Positions 1-7,801 of a DNA stretch of 30,954 nt are shown piece after piece; within the stretch, counting starts at the first letter, position 1; each line of letters starts with the position of its first letter. Where the stretch lies: positions 1 through 30,954 of the IMG/VR virus record IMGVR_UViG_3300047550_004187; one strand, written 5' to 3'. The notes beneath the pieces are model-generated. The model was given only the letters and a program-made list of their open reading frames with translations, had not been told where the DNA came from and did no database searches. Made by a program: the position numbers and the translations under genes. This DNA comes from a virus.

Positions 1-1860
1 GTAAGGACTTGGTTTTAAACTACTTATGTTTGGACCACCAGATGTTGGGTTATTTGATGACGAAGTTTTTCCTTTGTACTTTTTATACCAAGCTTCCGCT
101 GCTTTTTTCCTATCTTCAATTCCTCCACTCCCCCTTTCAAATTTTCTTCTAAATGCTTCTGCAGCTTCTGATGGAGTTTTTGCTGCACGTAGTGCTGGTA
201 AAGTAGATGTTTCAGTTGTTTGCATTTCATACCAAGCAAATTGTAATTGTGTATCAACTGACCATGGATCATAATTTTTTGATTTAGCCCATTTTACTAA
301 ATTGGCCCACCTTGCTTGCTCTCCCCACTGAAATAATCCAATCGCATCTGTTCCTCCAGGGCCCATTCCCTTTCCTCTGGCCCTTGGATTAAATGTGCTT
401 TCATCATCAACATTTCCCATAATTCCTGCTACTGCAATATCACTTAAACCTAAGGATTTAAAGAAATTCCAAACTTTTTCCGCATTATTTCCTCCAGATA
501 CAGACACTTCTTTAACAGTTACTTTTCCACCAAATCTAAAATAACTATTGGCAACACCAAAACCATCTTCTAATTTACCCCCCTTAGATTTTCTATATGT
601 AAAATGAACATGGGGACCACCACTTACACCAGTATTCCCTTGATTTCCAATAACAGTTCCGGGCGAAACTATTTGATCTTTTTTAATGTTAATAGAACTT
701 AAGTGTCCATATCCAGTTACAGATCCATTATTGTGTAAGATTTCAACATAATTACCTAATCCTCCATATGGTCCAGCAAGTAAGACAGTTCCAGGATTCA
801 AAATAGATACTGGAATATTATCGGTTGGATGAGCAAAATCAACTCCTTGATGATATGTAGAAGCTCCAGGAACTGGTGCTTCTCTAGGTCCAAAAGATGA
901 ACTTTTATATTTACTTGGCGCTTCTCCACCTTGTGCAACATATAATTTTCCGTCCGATTGAATAATCGGATTTGGGTTATTAGGATCTTCAGGAGGAGTT
1001 CTAGTAGAAGATAAACTACCCATTACTTTAGTAAATTCTTTAAAATTTGAAGTCATTTCTTCAAACAATTCAATATTTTTTTTATCTGCTATTGTATTTT
1101 GTTTTGATTTTGTTACAGTCTGATTAAATGTTTCAAAGTAATTTACAGATTGTCTTGCTCTTCTTTCTCTTCCGGTTTGTCCGCTAGTTTGTCTAGCACT
1201 TATTGAACCACCAGTTGATCTTTTTTGTGGAGTTGATCCAACTTTATTCCCAGATGGTCCAGTTCCTGGTTGTGCAGCACTTGGCGGCAGTCCAGGCATA
1301 GAAGGCTTTGCATTTCTTTGATTTTGTTCAACTTGTTTTTTCTTTTGTTCAATATCAAGATTAAATTTATCTAAATCCGTTTTTAATGTGTCAATCTTAT
1401 TGTTTATTTCTTTTCTTTCTGAAATTGTTTTGTTTTGCTGATCAGTAGAAAATCCCTGTACAAAATTTATTACTTTTCCAGTACCATCAACTATGGCACC
1501 TATAAAAGATTTTACACCTTTAATAAATTCAGAATCAAAAAACTTTTGCAGTCCGCTTAAAATTTGTGGTAAATTATTAACAACTATACCAAGCAATATA
1601 ATACCAAAAAATTCAAGAATCTTATCAAAAATACTCATAGGTCCGGATAATATAGTATTTTTGATATTGCTAAGAGTTGATTTAATTCCACCTCCTTCTA
1701 TTTTCTTTTCTTTTTCTTTAGACTTTTTCTGATATTCTAAGTTAGTTGTTAATTGGTTTCTTTCAATACGAATTTTATTAAGTTTTTTATTTGAATTGAC
1801 AAGAACACTTCTAATGTTAGTAACATTTAGTTTTAATTGTTTAACTTGATTTTTTTCCAT
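1..1860 (-). CDS. Tail-associated cell-wall lysin, M23 peptidase plus tail lysozyme (partial, 3' end off window)
   Basis: The frame is open from an ATG at 1860 to the left edge (620 codons, no stop), so the C-terminus lies outside the window. In order: a charged coiled-coil-like N-terminus (1-60); a hydrophobic segment (about 75-100); a second coiled coil (about 125-170); a Pro/Ser/Gly-rich linker; then an M23 (LytM-type) metallopeptidase domain with all zinc ligands (H337 and D341 in HQGVD, H417 and H419 in HVH). From about residue 460 follows a domain resembling the phage tail lysozyme family (VWNFFKSLGLSDIAVAGIMG, then a likely catalytic Glu487 in DDESTFNP, then GLFQW). The M23 domain should cut peptidoglycan cross-bridges and the lysozyme-like domain the glycan strand, probably during DNA injection. 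It lies 6 nt after the tape-measure-like gene and has no good ribosome-binding site, so it is probably co-translated. The domain calls are solid; the position in the particle is inferred. Confidence 0.82.
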   Translation of the reverse strand, partial: MEKNQVKQLKLNVTNIRSVLVNSNKKLNKIRIERNQLTTNLEYQKKSKEKEKKIEGGGIKSTLSNIKNTILSGPMSIFDKILEFFGIILLGIVVNNLPQILSGLQKFFDSEFIKGVKSFIGAIVDGTGKVINFVQGFSTDQQNKTISERKEINNKIDTLKTDLDKFNLDIEQKKKQVEQNQRNAKPSMPGLPPSAAQPGTGPSGNKVGSTPQKRSTGGSISARQTSGQTGRERRARQSVNYFETFNQTVTKSKQNTIADKKNIELFEEMTSNFKEFTKVMGSLSSTRTPPEDPNNPNPIIQSDGKLYVAQGGEAPSKYKSSSFGPREAPVPGASTYHQGVDFAHPTDNIPVSILNPGTVLLAGPYGGLGNYVEILHNNGSVTGYGHLSSINIKKDQIVSPGTVIGNQGNTGVSGGPHVHFTYRKSKGGKLEDGFGVANSYFRFGGKVTVKEVSVSGGNNAEKVWNFFKSLGLSDIAVAGIMGNVDDESTFNPRARGKGMGPGGTDAIGLFQWGEQARWANLVKWAKSKNYDPWSVDTQLQFAWYEMQTTETSTLPALRAAKTPSEAAEAFRRKFERGSGGIEDRKKAAEAWYKKYKGKTSSSNNPTSGGPNISSLKPSPY

Positions 1861-1866
1861 TTTTTA

Positions 1867-3561
1867 TTACACCATTATTCCATATAATTGTGGTGTTCTT
1901 TCCATCCACATATTGGACATATTCACAGAAGAAATTGAAGGAACTTCTGTTGATTGTGCTGGATATGTTGGTAATTTTGGTGGATCTGATTTTGTAGTTG
2001 GTAAATTAATTGGTATAACTGTTGGTGTTCTTTTTCTTTGAACTTGGGGAATAGTAGAACTAGTAGTTACTGGTCTAATATTTGAAGATCTCGTAGATGA
2101 TGATCTTATTGGAGTAGTTTTTGATGTAGGCATACGCATAGATCCACCGCCTCCAGATCCTCCCATATTAATTTTAGGAGGACTGATGCTGCTTGGTTTT
2201 CTGCTAGGAGATGCTGAAGATGTTCTTGATGGAATAGAAGATCCTCCACCCATACCACCACCTTCACCATATTTGTCTTCCTTTGATTTTATTTTTTGTA
2301 CCTGATCTTGTATGAACTCATTATAATCTTCAAGAACTTCTTTGAATTTTTCAGCATTAATTTTTTGTAATGAAGTTACCTCCATTAACTTTGTTACTGC
2401 TTTTTGAAATTGTTCCCATAAACGACCAGCATTTTCATTAATATCTTGAAGAATTGGTTTAAATATTCTAGCAGAAGGTGCTCTAACAACAAATTCATCC
2501 TGAGACAGCATGGCAGGAATGTTGTCTGCAGTATCTGATGATTTTCTAGTTCCCGGAACGACTGTACCACCATCAGCATATCTGCGAGCAATAGATTTAA
2601 ATGATCTTAACAATCCTGGAACTTGGCCTCCATATGCGAATTGTTCTCCTGGACCAATCATAGGATTGGTCAAAGTTTGTATTTGGAATGATCTTTTTTC
2701 AATATTTTTTAATTCTTCTCTCACCTGTTCTGGTGTTTTTCCTGTTCTTTCTGCTTCCTTTTTAAGATATCCAGATTTTTCAAGTAATTTTTCTTGTTCT
2801 CTGTCTGAAATATTTTTTAAAGAAGCAGCACCTACTCCAGCAAGTATAGCCAAAGTTATAGGATTTGCCATCAATAATCCAAACAATCCTTGCAAAGTTT
2901 TAATTACTGTAATTATTTTTCCAATTGCACCTAATAACTTAATCGTTCCTAAGATTAAAAGAATTTCTTTCCAGTGACCTACTAAAAATCCAAGAAAGTT
3001 TGCTAACTTTTTAGCATTTTCTGGTTTTTCTAACCATTTAAAAACATTATTAACTATAATTCCCGTTAAGACAATTTTAAAAAACTCAATAATTTTTTCA
3101 AAAATACTTTTTGCGGGAGCAAGAACTTTATCAACCTGATTAGATAGTCCTGTCCCTATTTTTTTAACGGATTCTATTGCACCTTCTTTACTTAAAAATC
3201 TTTTTTTAGATTCTACTGCTTTTATCTTTTTATTTTTTTCCTTTTCTTCGGCAATTCTTAAAGCAAAATCAGTAGCTAATTGATTTTGTATTTCTACTAA
3301 AATTTTGTTTGTTTCAATTAAAGCATTTTCTATGCCTTGAGATTTATTTGAATCTGCTTGTGTTAAATTATCAGCATTTTTTCTTCCAAATATGTCAGCA
3401 GACCTTATTAATGATTTTTTTAAAATTAATGGTTTTATAAACTTAAATGAAGATCTCCTTAGACCTAATTTAGGCGAAGAAGATCCTCTTATTAATGGAG
3501 AAGATATATTACTTCTATTGATTTTTGGTATGGATGGAGCTTTGTAAATTTGACTATCCAC
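1867..3561 (-). CDS. Tape-measure or tail-hub-like structural protein (possible gp29 equivalent)
   Basis: 564 residues starting at GTG 3561; the next in-frame Met is far downstream. The GTG overlaps the stop of the preceding 58-codon gene by 8 nt, which suggests translational coupling. Layout: basic N-terminus (1-60); charged helical part (70-125); a long hydrophobic helical stretch (about 150-250); a segment with VPGTRKSSDTADNIPAMLSQ followed by DEFVVRAP (about 335-365), which resembles the GDTVPAML-GEFVV motif common in tape-measure and minor tail proteins; then a Ser/Pro/Gly-rich low-complexity tail. T4 gp29 is 590 residues, so the size fits a tape measure, but T4 places gp29 upstream of gp48-gp54 and the order differs here. 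Residues 152-172 nearly match residues 76-96 of the adjacent lysin. A virion structural role is likely; the exact gp29 identity is uncertain. Confidence 0.6.
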   Translation of the reverse strand: MDSQIYKAPSIPKINRSNISSPLIRGSSSPKLGLRRSSFKFIKPLILKKSLIRSADIFGRKNADNLTQADSNKSQGIENALIETNKILVEIQNQLATDFALRIAEEKEKNKKIKAVESKKRFLSKEGAIESVKKIGTGLSNQVDKVLAPAKSIFEKIIEFFKIVLTGIIVNNVFKWLEKPENAKKLANFLGFLVGHWKEILLILGTIKLLGAIGKIITVIKTLQGLFGLLMANPITLAILAGVGAASLKNISDREQEKLLEKSGYLKKEAERTGKTPEQVREELKNIEKRSFQIQTLTNPMIGPGEQFAYGGQVPGLLRSFKSIARRYADGGTVVPGTRKSSDTADNIPAMLSQDEFVVRAPSARIFKPILQDINENAGRLWEQFQKAVTKLMEVTSLQKINAEKFKEVLEDYNEFIQDQVQKIKSKEDKYGEGGGMGGGSSIPSRTSSASPSRKPSSISPPKINMGGSGGGGSMRMPTSKTTPIRSSSTRSSNIRPVTTSSTIPQVQRKRTPTVIPINLPTTKSDPPKLPTYPAQSTEVPSISSVNMSNMWMERTPQLYGIMV

Positions 3562-3730
3562 TAGCTTGCTGCTGTTTCAGATTTTCTTCTTCAATATAAT
3601 TTTTCAATAGTCCAACATAAACATCCCTTTCCCAGGGAATCATATTCTCAATCTCACTCAAAGAATATTTATGATGCTGAATCAACTGAAAATTTACAAA
3701 GTAGTATGACTCAAGACTAGTATGAGCCAT
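3554..3730 (-). CDS. Small baseplate-hub assembly protein, gp51-like
   Basis: A 58-residue gene from ATG 3730 to TAG 3554, placed 2 nt after the gp26 stop and overlapping the GTG start of the tape-measure-like gene. The protein begins MAHTSLESYYFVNFQLIQHH and contains a SLSEIENMIPWERDVYVGLL segment, a helix-turn arrangement with the compact Met-x-x-Trp-Glu signature found in small tail-assembly factors. T4-like cyanophages carry a short gene annotated as gp51 (hub assembly catalyst) after gp26. Position and size support that label, but no motif proves it. Tight packing on both sides, with no room for a promoter, argues that it is a real gene translated together with its neighbours. It could instead be a tail-tube or tape-measure chaperone. 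Confidence 0.65.
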   Translation of the reverse strand: MAHTSLESYYFVNFQLIQHHKYSLSEIENMIPWERDVYVGLLKNYIEEENLKQQQASG

Positions 3731-3732
3731 AC

Positions 3733-4455
3733 CTAGCTGAAAAAACTTGCTAGACCCTCCAGAACAATTTCACTTTCCACATTTGTATTTGGATTTTTAA
3801 CTTTTACTGTATGAGAAAGTTTTGGCATCGTTGTAAAGAAAGTTTCAATTTCTTTAAACTGCTTTGTATTTAACTGCTCAATAAAATCCTCAAGTTCTTT
3901 TTTAGTGCAATCTACCGCACTCCAAGATTCTTCTTCATCATAAACCATATCAATACAAGAACTAATCAGAGAAAGAGATTTATTAACATCACTTCCCTCT
4001 GCAGATATCTCGAAGTTGTTTTCTACAAACTGATGTAATGCTGGATACTTTAATTTCATCGAAAGTTTGTCATCCAACTTAATAATATTATTATGTTTTG
4101 GATCTTTTTGAACCTTTATGTCATCAATATTGATTTCTAATTGAACTGTTGTTTCCCCATCATCAGGACAAGTTATATTTACTTCAACAGTTTCACCAAC
4201 AGATTTTGCACGAACATTCAGAAACAAGTATTCGATATCAAAAGTTGATAAGTCTTCTACCTTAATATTTTTTGTTAAAATACACTCAGAAAGAATCTGA
4301 ACAATTGCATCAGAAATTTGTTTCAGATCTTCTGTCTCAAGTGCCATAATCAGAATTTTTTCTTCTCTGACAAGAAATGGGCGATATTTAATTTTTTTCC
4401 CGTTTGATGGCAATTCCAACTCAAATGTTGGTGTAGAAATTTTAGGTAAAGGCAT
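3733..4455 (-). CDS. 26: Baseplate hub subunit gp26
   Basis: 240 residues (T4 gp26 is 208). The N-terminus reads MPLPKISTPTFELELPSNGK and then KKIKYRPFLVREEKILIMAL, which matches the T4-like baseplate protein family (PF12322, recognised from memory). The rest alternates acidic helices and beta segments, with a Cys-Pro-Asp-Asp turn (ITCPDDGE) but no full zinc site. Gp26 is part of the central hub assembled before the tail tube forms. It lies between gp54 upstream and a gp51-like gene downstream. A late-type element (AATAAATA, 4483-4490) precedes it, and AGGAC lies a few bases before the ATG as a modest ribosome-binding site. Confidence 0.8.
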   Translation of the reverse strand: MPLPKISTPTFELELPSNGKKIKYRPFLVREEKILIMALETEDLKQISDAIVQILSECILTKNIKVEDLSTFDIEYLFLNVRAKSVGETVEVNITCPDDGETTVQLEINIDDIKVQKDPKHNNIIKLDDKLSMKLKYPALHQFVENNFEISAEGSDVNKSLSLISSCIDMVYDEEESWSAVDCTKKELEDFIEQLNTKQFKEIETFFTTMPKLSHTVKVKNPNTNVESEIVLEGLASFFS

Positions 4456-4482
4456 AATGTCCTATAGAACTTCAGTTGTGAT

Positions 4483-4490
4483 TATTTATT
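4483..4490 (-). promoter_or_regulatory. Late-type promoter element for gp26
   Basis: On the minus strand the sequence reads AATAAATA (CAATAAATA including the preceding base), close to the T4/cyanophage late consensus TATAAATA. It lies 28-35 nt upstream of the gp26 ATG and overlaps the last codons of the gp54 gene. No -35 box is needed for sigma-gp55-type recognition. AT-rich sequence gives chance matches, so support comes mainly from position. Confidence 0.5.
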
Positions 4491-5304
4491 GATTATTTTG
4501 GAAATCATTTATTGTGATTGGTTCTCTACTTTGAGATTCTATTCTTTCAATTCTATCCAAAAATTCTCTATCTGTTTCACCATTTCTGGATGGTTCTGGA
4601 GAATTGACTTGAGAAAAATCTTTCGTAACAATATACCTGTCGTAATTCATAGTTACTGTCACTTTCATTACTTCTGAGGGTCCATAAGAAACTGGAATGC
4701 TTGTTAGTGATTTTGGAAATGCATTAATAAATCTATAAACAAGAAGTGGATTTCTACCTACTCCAGTTAAAACATTACGATTAAATTTTGAAATTGATAA
4801 AGTATCTATTTTGTAATCATCTGGATATACAAATCTTCTATAAATATTTCGCTTCAAACCATCAGGTATTGATGATGCGGCAGGTTCTCGTGGTGTGGTA
4901 TTTGGACTGTTACCTCCAGAGATATAATCCATCCAACCTTCAAAAAATCTTAGTGTATTATAATTTTGATCTACATAAAATGAAAAATCAATATCAGTAT
5001 AAAGTCTTGTATGGGCAAACTCTTGAGTGACTCCCATAAAATTATCTTTTACTTCTGCAGTTGCATAAGAAGATGATGGTAAAGATGCATCACAGCATAA
5101 TAGACCCAAATCTTCTGAAATAAATCCATCCAATCTAAAACCTAGTTCATTTCTAAATGTAACATCTTTTAAATGTGTTTTTAATCTAGCACTCAATCCA
5201 CCAAAATGAACCTGATATTGATTTGTTAGTGCCAGACTACCATACAATTCTTTCATTCTTTGAGCACTAATGTTACTAATAATAGTAGGTGCTATAGACG
5301 CCAT
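4486..5304 (-). CDS. 54: Baseplate tail-tube initiator gp54
   Basis: 272 residues. It is predicted to form, with gp48, the ring on the baseplate from which the gp19 tail tube grows. The protein is beta-rich, with the tube-like features NQYQVHFGGL (27-36), LLCCDASLPSSSY and a C-terminal VMKVTVTMNYDRYIV strand, as in the gp19/gp54 tail-tube fold. A long hydrophilic C-terminal tail (from about 235) follows. It is the first minus-strand gene from the divergent spacer and is followed by gp26. A late-type element on the minus strand (5338-5345) faces it. The assignment rests on fold signatures, size and synteny with gp26, gp48 and gp53; T4 gp54 is 320 residues, so this version is shorter. Confidence 0.72.
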   Translation of the reverse strand: MASIAPTIISNISAQRMKELYGSLALTNQYQVHFGGLSARLKTHLKDVTFRNELGFRLDGFISEDLGLLCCDASLPSSSYATAEVKDNFMGVTQEFAHTRLYTDIDFSFYVDQNYNTLRFFEGWMDYISGGNSPNTTPREPAASSIPDGLKRNIYRRFVYPDDYKIDTLSISKFNRNVLTGVGRNPLLVYRFINAFPKSLTSIPVSYGPSEVMKVTVTMNYDRYIVTKDFSQVNSPEPSRNGETDREFLDRIERIESQSREPITINDFQNNQ

Positions 5305-5311
5305 CTAAATA
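5304..5311 (+). promoter_or_regulatory. Late-type promoter element for the gp4-gp53 operon
   Basis: TCTAAATA starts at the first base of the gp54 start codon (read on the plus strand), 33 nt upstream of the gp4 ATG. It is the left arm of a perfect 10-bp inverted repeat, CATCTAAATA (5302-5311) and TATTTAGATG (5338-5347), so an identical element faces the opposite way 26 nt downstream. Confidence 0.55.
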
Positions 5312-5337
5312 TCTTATAAGAGGTTTATATTATTAAG

Positions 5338-5345
5338 TATTTAGA
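5338..5345 (-). promoter_or_regulatory. Late-type promoter element for gp54
   Basis: On the minus strand this reads TCTAAATA, identical to the plus-strand element at 5304-5311. It overlaps the A of the gp4 start codon. Transcription would start near 5330 and give a leader of about 25 nt before the gp54 ATG. Confidence 0.55.
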
Positions 5346-5782
5346 TGTCCTACAAAGGAAAATATTCACCATCATTTCCTCAAAAATATAAGGGAGATCC
5401 TACAAATATTATTTACAGATCTTTGTGGGAACGCAAATTCATGGTGTATTGTGATACAAATGAAAGTATACTAGAATGGGGAAGTGAAGAAATTGCACTT
5501 CCATATCGTTCTCCGATTGATAATCGTGTTCATAGATATTTCCCTGATTTTTATATCAAAGTAAGAGAACAAACCGGTCAAATTAAAAAATATATTATTG
5601 AAATAAAACCTAAAAAACAAACAGTAGAACCAAAAATCCAAAAGAAAAAAACAAAAGCATACATCTATGAAGTTGTTGAGTATGCCAAAAATCAGGCAAA
5701 GTGGAAAGCTGCAGAAGAATTTTGTAAAGATCGTATGTGGGAATTTAAAGTTTTAACCGAAGATGAGTTGGGTATTAAGTAA
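5345..5782 (+). CDS. 4: Head-completion nuclease-fold protein gp4
   Basis: 145 residues (T4 gp4 is 150). This family acts after DNA packaging to finish the head before tail joining. It carries a TnsA/PD-(D/E)XK-type nuclease core: RSLWERKF (Glu29), then YFPDFYI (Asp68), then IIEIKPKK (Glu86-x-Lys88), the spacing expected of an active endonuclease site. The C-terminal part is basic and helical. It is the first plus-strand gene of the divergent pair and ends in TAATG, so its stop overlaps the next gene's start by one base. A late-type element is 33 nt upstream. No good Shine-Dalgarno lies at normal spacing; AAGAGG sits about 21 nt before the ATG. Confidence 0.83.
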   Translation: MSYKGKYSPSFPQKYKGDPTNIIYRSLWERKFMVYCDTNESILEWGSEEIALPYRSPIDNRVHRYFPDFYIKVREQTGQIKKYIIEIKPKKQTVEPKIQKKKTKAYIYEVVEYAKNQAKWKAAEEFCKDRMWEFKVLTEDELGIK

Positions 5783-6180
5783 TGCCAAGAAAAACTCTTA
5801 GGGAAAGAAACAACCCGGCAGATACTAGTAAAAATTATAGTCGAGTTCGTGCGGTTATTGACAATCTAATCGGTACAGAAGATCCAGATGATTTAATGTT
5901 TTCGATTCTAGAAAAACTTGATGAAACATCAATAGTTCCAGATGTGGGTAAGTATTATGTCTTTGTATATTCACCTAAAACATTTGGAGTTACTTATGAT
6001 GCACACCCATTCGTTGCTGTAACAAATGTATATCGTTGGGGATTTAAGGGTATTAATTTCCACTGGGGAAAAACCAGACAATATTCATGGGAAGAAGTTG
6101 TTGGATCTCTACACAAAGTATATCCTCAAGAAATTAAAGATCTTAAAGCATTACCATTTCAAAAAATAAATAGGGCATAA
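5782..6180 (+). CDS. Conserved-looking phage protein of unknown function between gp4 and gp48
   Basis: 132 residues, translationally coupled to gp4 through a TAATG junction. I do not recognise a named family. The N-terminal 30 residues are basic. The core has a distinctive run: KYYVFVYSPKTFGVTYDAHP, then a hydrophobic strand, then WGFKGINFHWGKTRQYSWEE, then a C-terminal helix with HKVYPQEIKDLKALPF. The pattern Y-F-x-Y-x-P-K-T, Y-D-x-x-P-[hydrophobic]4, G-[hydrophobic]-N-x-H occurs, from memory, in small uncharacterised proteins of other tailed phages, which suggests a shared compact beta fold. Its position among head-completion and baseplate genes suggests a structural or assembly role. Confidence 0.8.
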   Translation: MPRKTLRERNNPADTSKNYSRVRAVIDNLIGTEDPDDLMFSILEKLDETSIVPDVGKYYVFVYSPKTFGVTYDAHPFVAVTNVYRWGFKGINFHWGKTRQYSWEEVVGSLHKVYPQEIKDLKALPFQKINRA

Positions 6181-6185
6181 ATCGT

Positions 6186-6193
6186 TCTAAATA
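6186..6193 (+). promoter_or_regulatory. Late-type promoter element for gp48
   Basis: TCTAAATA lies 15 nt upstream of the gp48 ATG, in the 27-nt gap after the preceding gene. It is identical to both elements in the 5304-5345 divergent spacer. The leader would be only a few bases, with GAAAAGATAA before the ATG as a poor ribosome-binding site. Confidence 0.45.
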
Positions 6194-6207
6194 GTTAGAA
6201 AAGATAA

Positions 6208-7128
6208 ATGGCAGAACAAATATCTCTATTAAGATACCCATACGAAGCAATAACTAAAACTACAGATTATTTGCAAATTGTAATTGCAGATTATACAGAA
6301 GCGGGAAAACCACTTATTGGAAGAAATAGAACTAATGTAATTAGTTCCAGAGTTAGAGCAGTTCCAAAAACTGCATTATCCAAATCATCACTAAAACAGG
6401 CTGGAGATACGATTTTATTACCGATGCCATCAAATATTCAAGATGGTAATAGTGTAAAATATGCTGATGATAGTTTAAATGGATATGCTGCTTCAGCACT
6501 TTCTATGACTGAGGGTATAATGAAGTCAGTTGATTTTAATAATTTAACTGACACACTTTCAAAAGGAACTGGTAAAATAACTCAATATATTAAAGAAAAC
6601 ATCAAAGATGAAACTGTAAAAAATTTAATAATCAAATCTTTAGCAGCTCAAGGAGTTAGTATTTTCGGTGGAAATGTTACTATAGATCAATTATTAGCAA
6701 GAGAAACTGGAAATATTTTCAATCCAAATATGGAATTGTTATTTAATGGAGTTACTCTAAGATCATTCAAATTTTCATTCAAAATGACTCCAAGAAGTGA
6801 AAATGAAGCAAAACAAGTTAAATTAATTATAAGATCATTAAAACAAAATATGGCACCCAAAACTGTAGGTGCATTAAATGCCAATTTTCTAAAAACACCA
6901 AACATATTTGAATTAGAATATAAAAAAGGAAACGATAGTCACCCATTTTTACACAAATTCAAACAATGTGCCTTAACAGATATGAATGTTAATTATACTG
7001 GTGAAAACATTTACGCTACTTATCCACAAGGAGAGCCGATATCAGTAATTATGGATCTAACCTTCAGAGAATTATCACCAATTTATGATTCTGATTATAA
7101 TGATTCTGATACAACTGTAGGATACTAA
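6208..7128 (+). CDS. 48: Baseplate tail-tube cap gp48
   Basis: 306 residues (T4 gp48 is 364). It begins MAEQISLLRYPYEAITKTTD and then DYLQIVIADY, the N-terminal pattern of the gp48 family. The C-terminal half contains MELLFNGVTLRSFKFSFKMT (about residues 175-195) and a NEAKQVKLIIRSLKQNMAP helix, a tail-tube-like beta fold followed by the conserved helix. Gp48 binds on top of the hub and, with gp54, nucleates the tail tube. The middle (about 95-150) is a less conserved helical part. The next gene starts 1 nt after its stop, so gp48 and gp53 are probably co-translated. Confidence 0.78.
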   Translation: MAEQISLLRYPYEAITKTTDYLQIVIADYTEAGKPLIGRNRTNVISSRVRAVPKTALSKSSLKQAGDTILLPMPSNIQDGNSVKYADDSLNGYAASALSMTEGIMKSVDFNNLTDTLSKGTGKITQYIKENIKDETVKNLIIKSLAAQGVSIFGGNVTIDQLLARETGNIFNPNMELLFNGVTLRSFKFSFKMTPRSENEAKQVKLIIRSLKQNMAPKTVGALNANFLKTPNIFELEYKKGNDSHPFLHKFKQCALTDMNVNYTGENIYATYPQGEPISVIMDLTFRELSPIYDSDYNDSDTTVGY

Positions 7129-7129
7129 A

Positions 7130-7789
7130 ATGGGATACTTCAGAGAACTTCCAGATCTTCAATACCAATCATTTTTAACAGACAAGAAATCTTCACAAGA
7201 TTATCTCCTGGTAAAAAATCTGTTTCGTAGAGTTAAACTTCGTGATGATCTTCAAAATGTATTCACTCTTTTTAACAAGTATGAAATTGTAGATGGTACA
7301 AGACCAGAATTAGTTGCTGAAGAATTATATGGAGATCCAGAATTAGATTGGGTAGTTCTTATTACTGCAGGAATTACAAATGTCCGTGATGAATGGCCAT
7401 TATCTATTAAACAACTTTATGATTATTGCGAACAAAAATATGGAGTTGATGGTTTAACAGAAATAAGATTTTATGAAACTCTAGAGGTTAGAGACTCTAA
7501 AAAGAGATTGATTATGCCCGAAGGAAAGGTTGTCGATTCTAATTTTACAATTTCATATTATGATGAAGAAGAAGATAGAATGGTATCTATAAATCCAGTT
7601 ACTCCAGTAACTAATTATGAATATGAAACAAGATTAAATGATAAAAAATCATTAATATATACGCTCAAACCAACATATCTGCAGCAATTCCTGAGTGATA
7701 GTAGAGAAATAATGCTATATGATCAATCTAGTCAGTATATTAATGATCGTTTAATCAAAACTGAAAACACTAATTCAAGTCGTCCATAA
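7130..7789 (+). CDS. 53: Baseplate wedge subunit gp53
   Basis: 219 residues (T4 gp53 is 196). The N-terminus MGYFRELPDLQYQSFL and the region LRDDLQNVFTLFNKYEIVDG, followed by RPELVAEELYGDPELDWVVL and ITNVRDEWPL, are characteristic of the gp53 family (PF11246). The YGDPELDWVVL stretch corresponds to the LysM-like part of T4 gp53. Gp53 is the last protein added to a wedge and lets wedges join around the hub. It is the last plus-strand gene of this module and converges on a minus-strand gene ending at 7802. The 12-nt gap contains no recognisable terminator hairpin. Confidence 0.88.
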   Translation: MGYFRELPDLQYQSFLTDKKSSQDYLLVKNLFRRVKLRDDLQNVFTLFNKYEIVDGTRPELVAEELYGDPELDWVVLITAGITNVRDEWPLSIKQLYDYCEQKYGVDGLTEIRFYETLEVRDSKKRLIMPEGKVVDSNFTISYYDEEEDRMVSINPVTPVTNYEYETRLNDKKSLIYTLKPTYLQQFLSDSREIMLYDQSSQYINDRLIKTENTNSSRP

Positions 7790-7801
7790 GATTCTAAACA
7801 T

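Noticed and set aside
24-274. Small open frames on both strands near the left edge
   Set aside because: They fall in other frames of the lysin coding region, which has a continuous frame with intact enzyme motifs.
7790-7801. Bidirectional terminator between convergent gp53 and the membrane-protein gene
   Set aside because: The 12-nt gap holds no inverted repeat or T-run.
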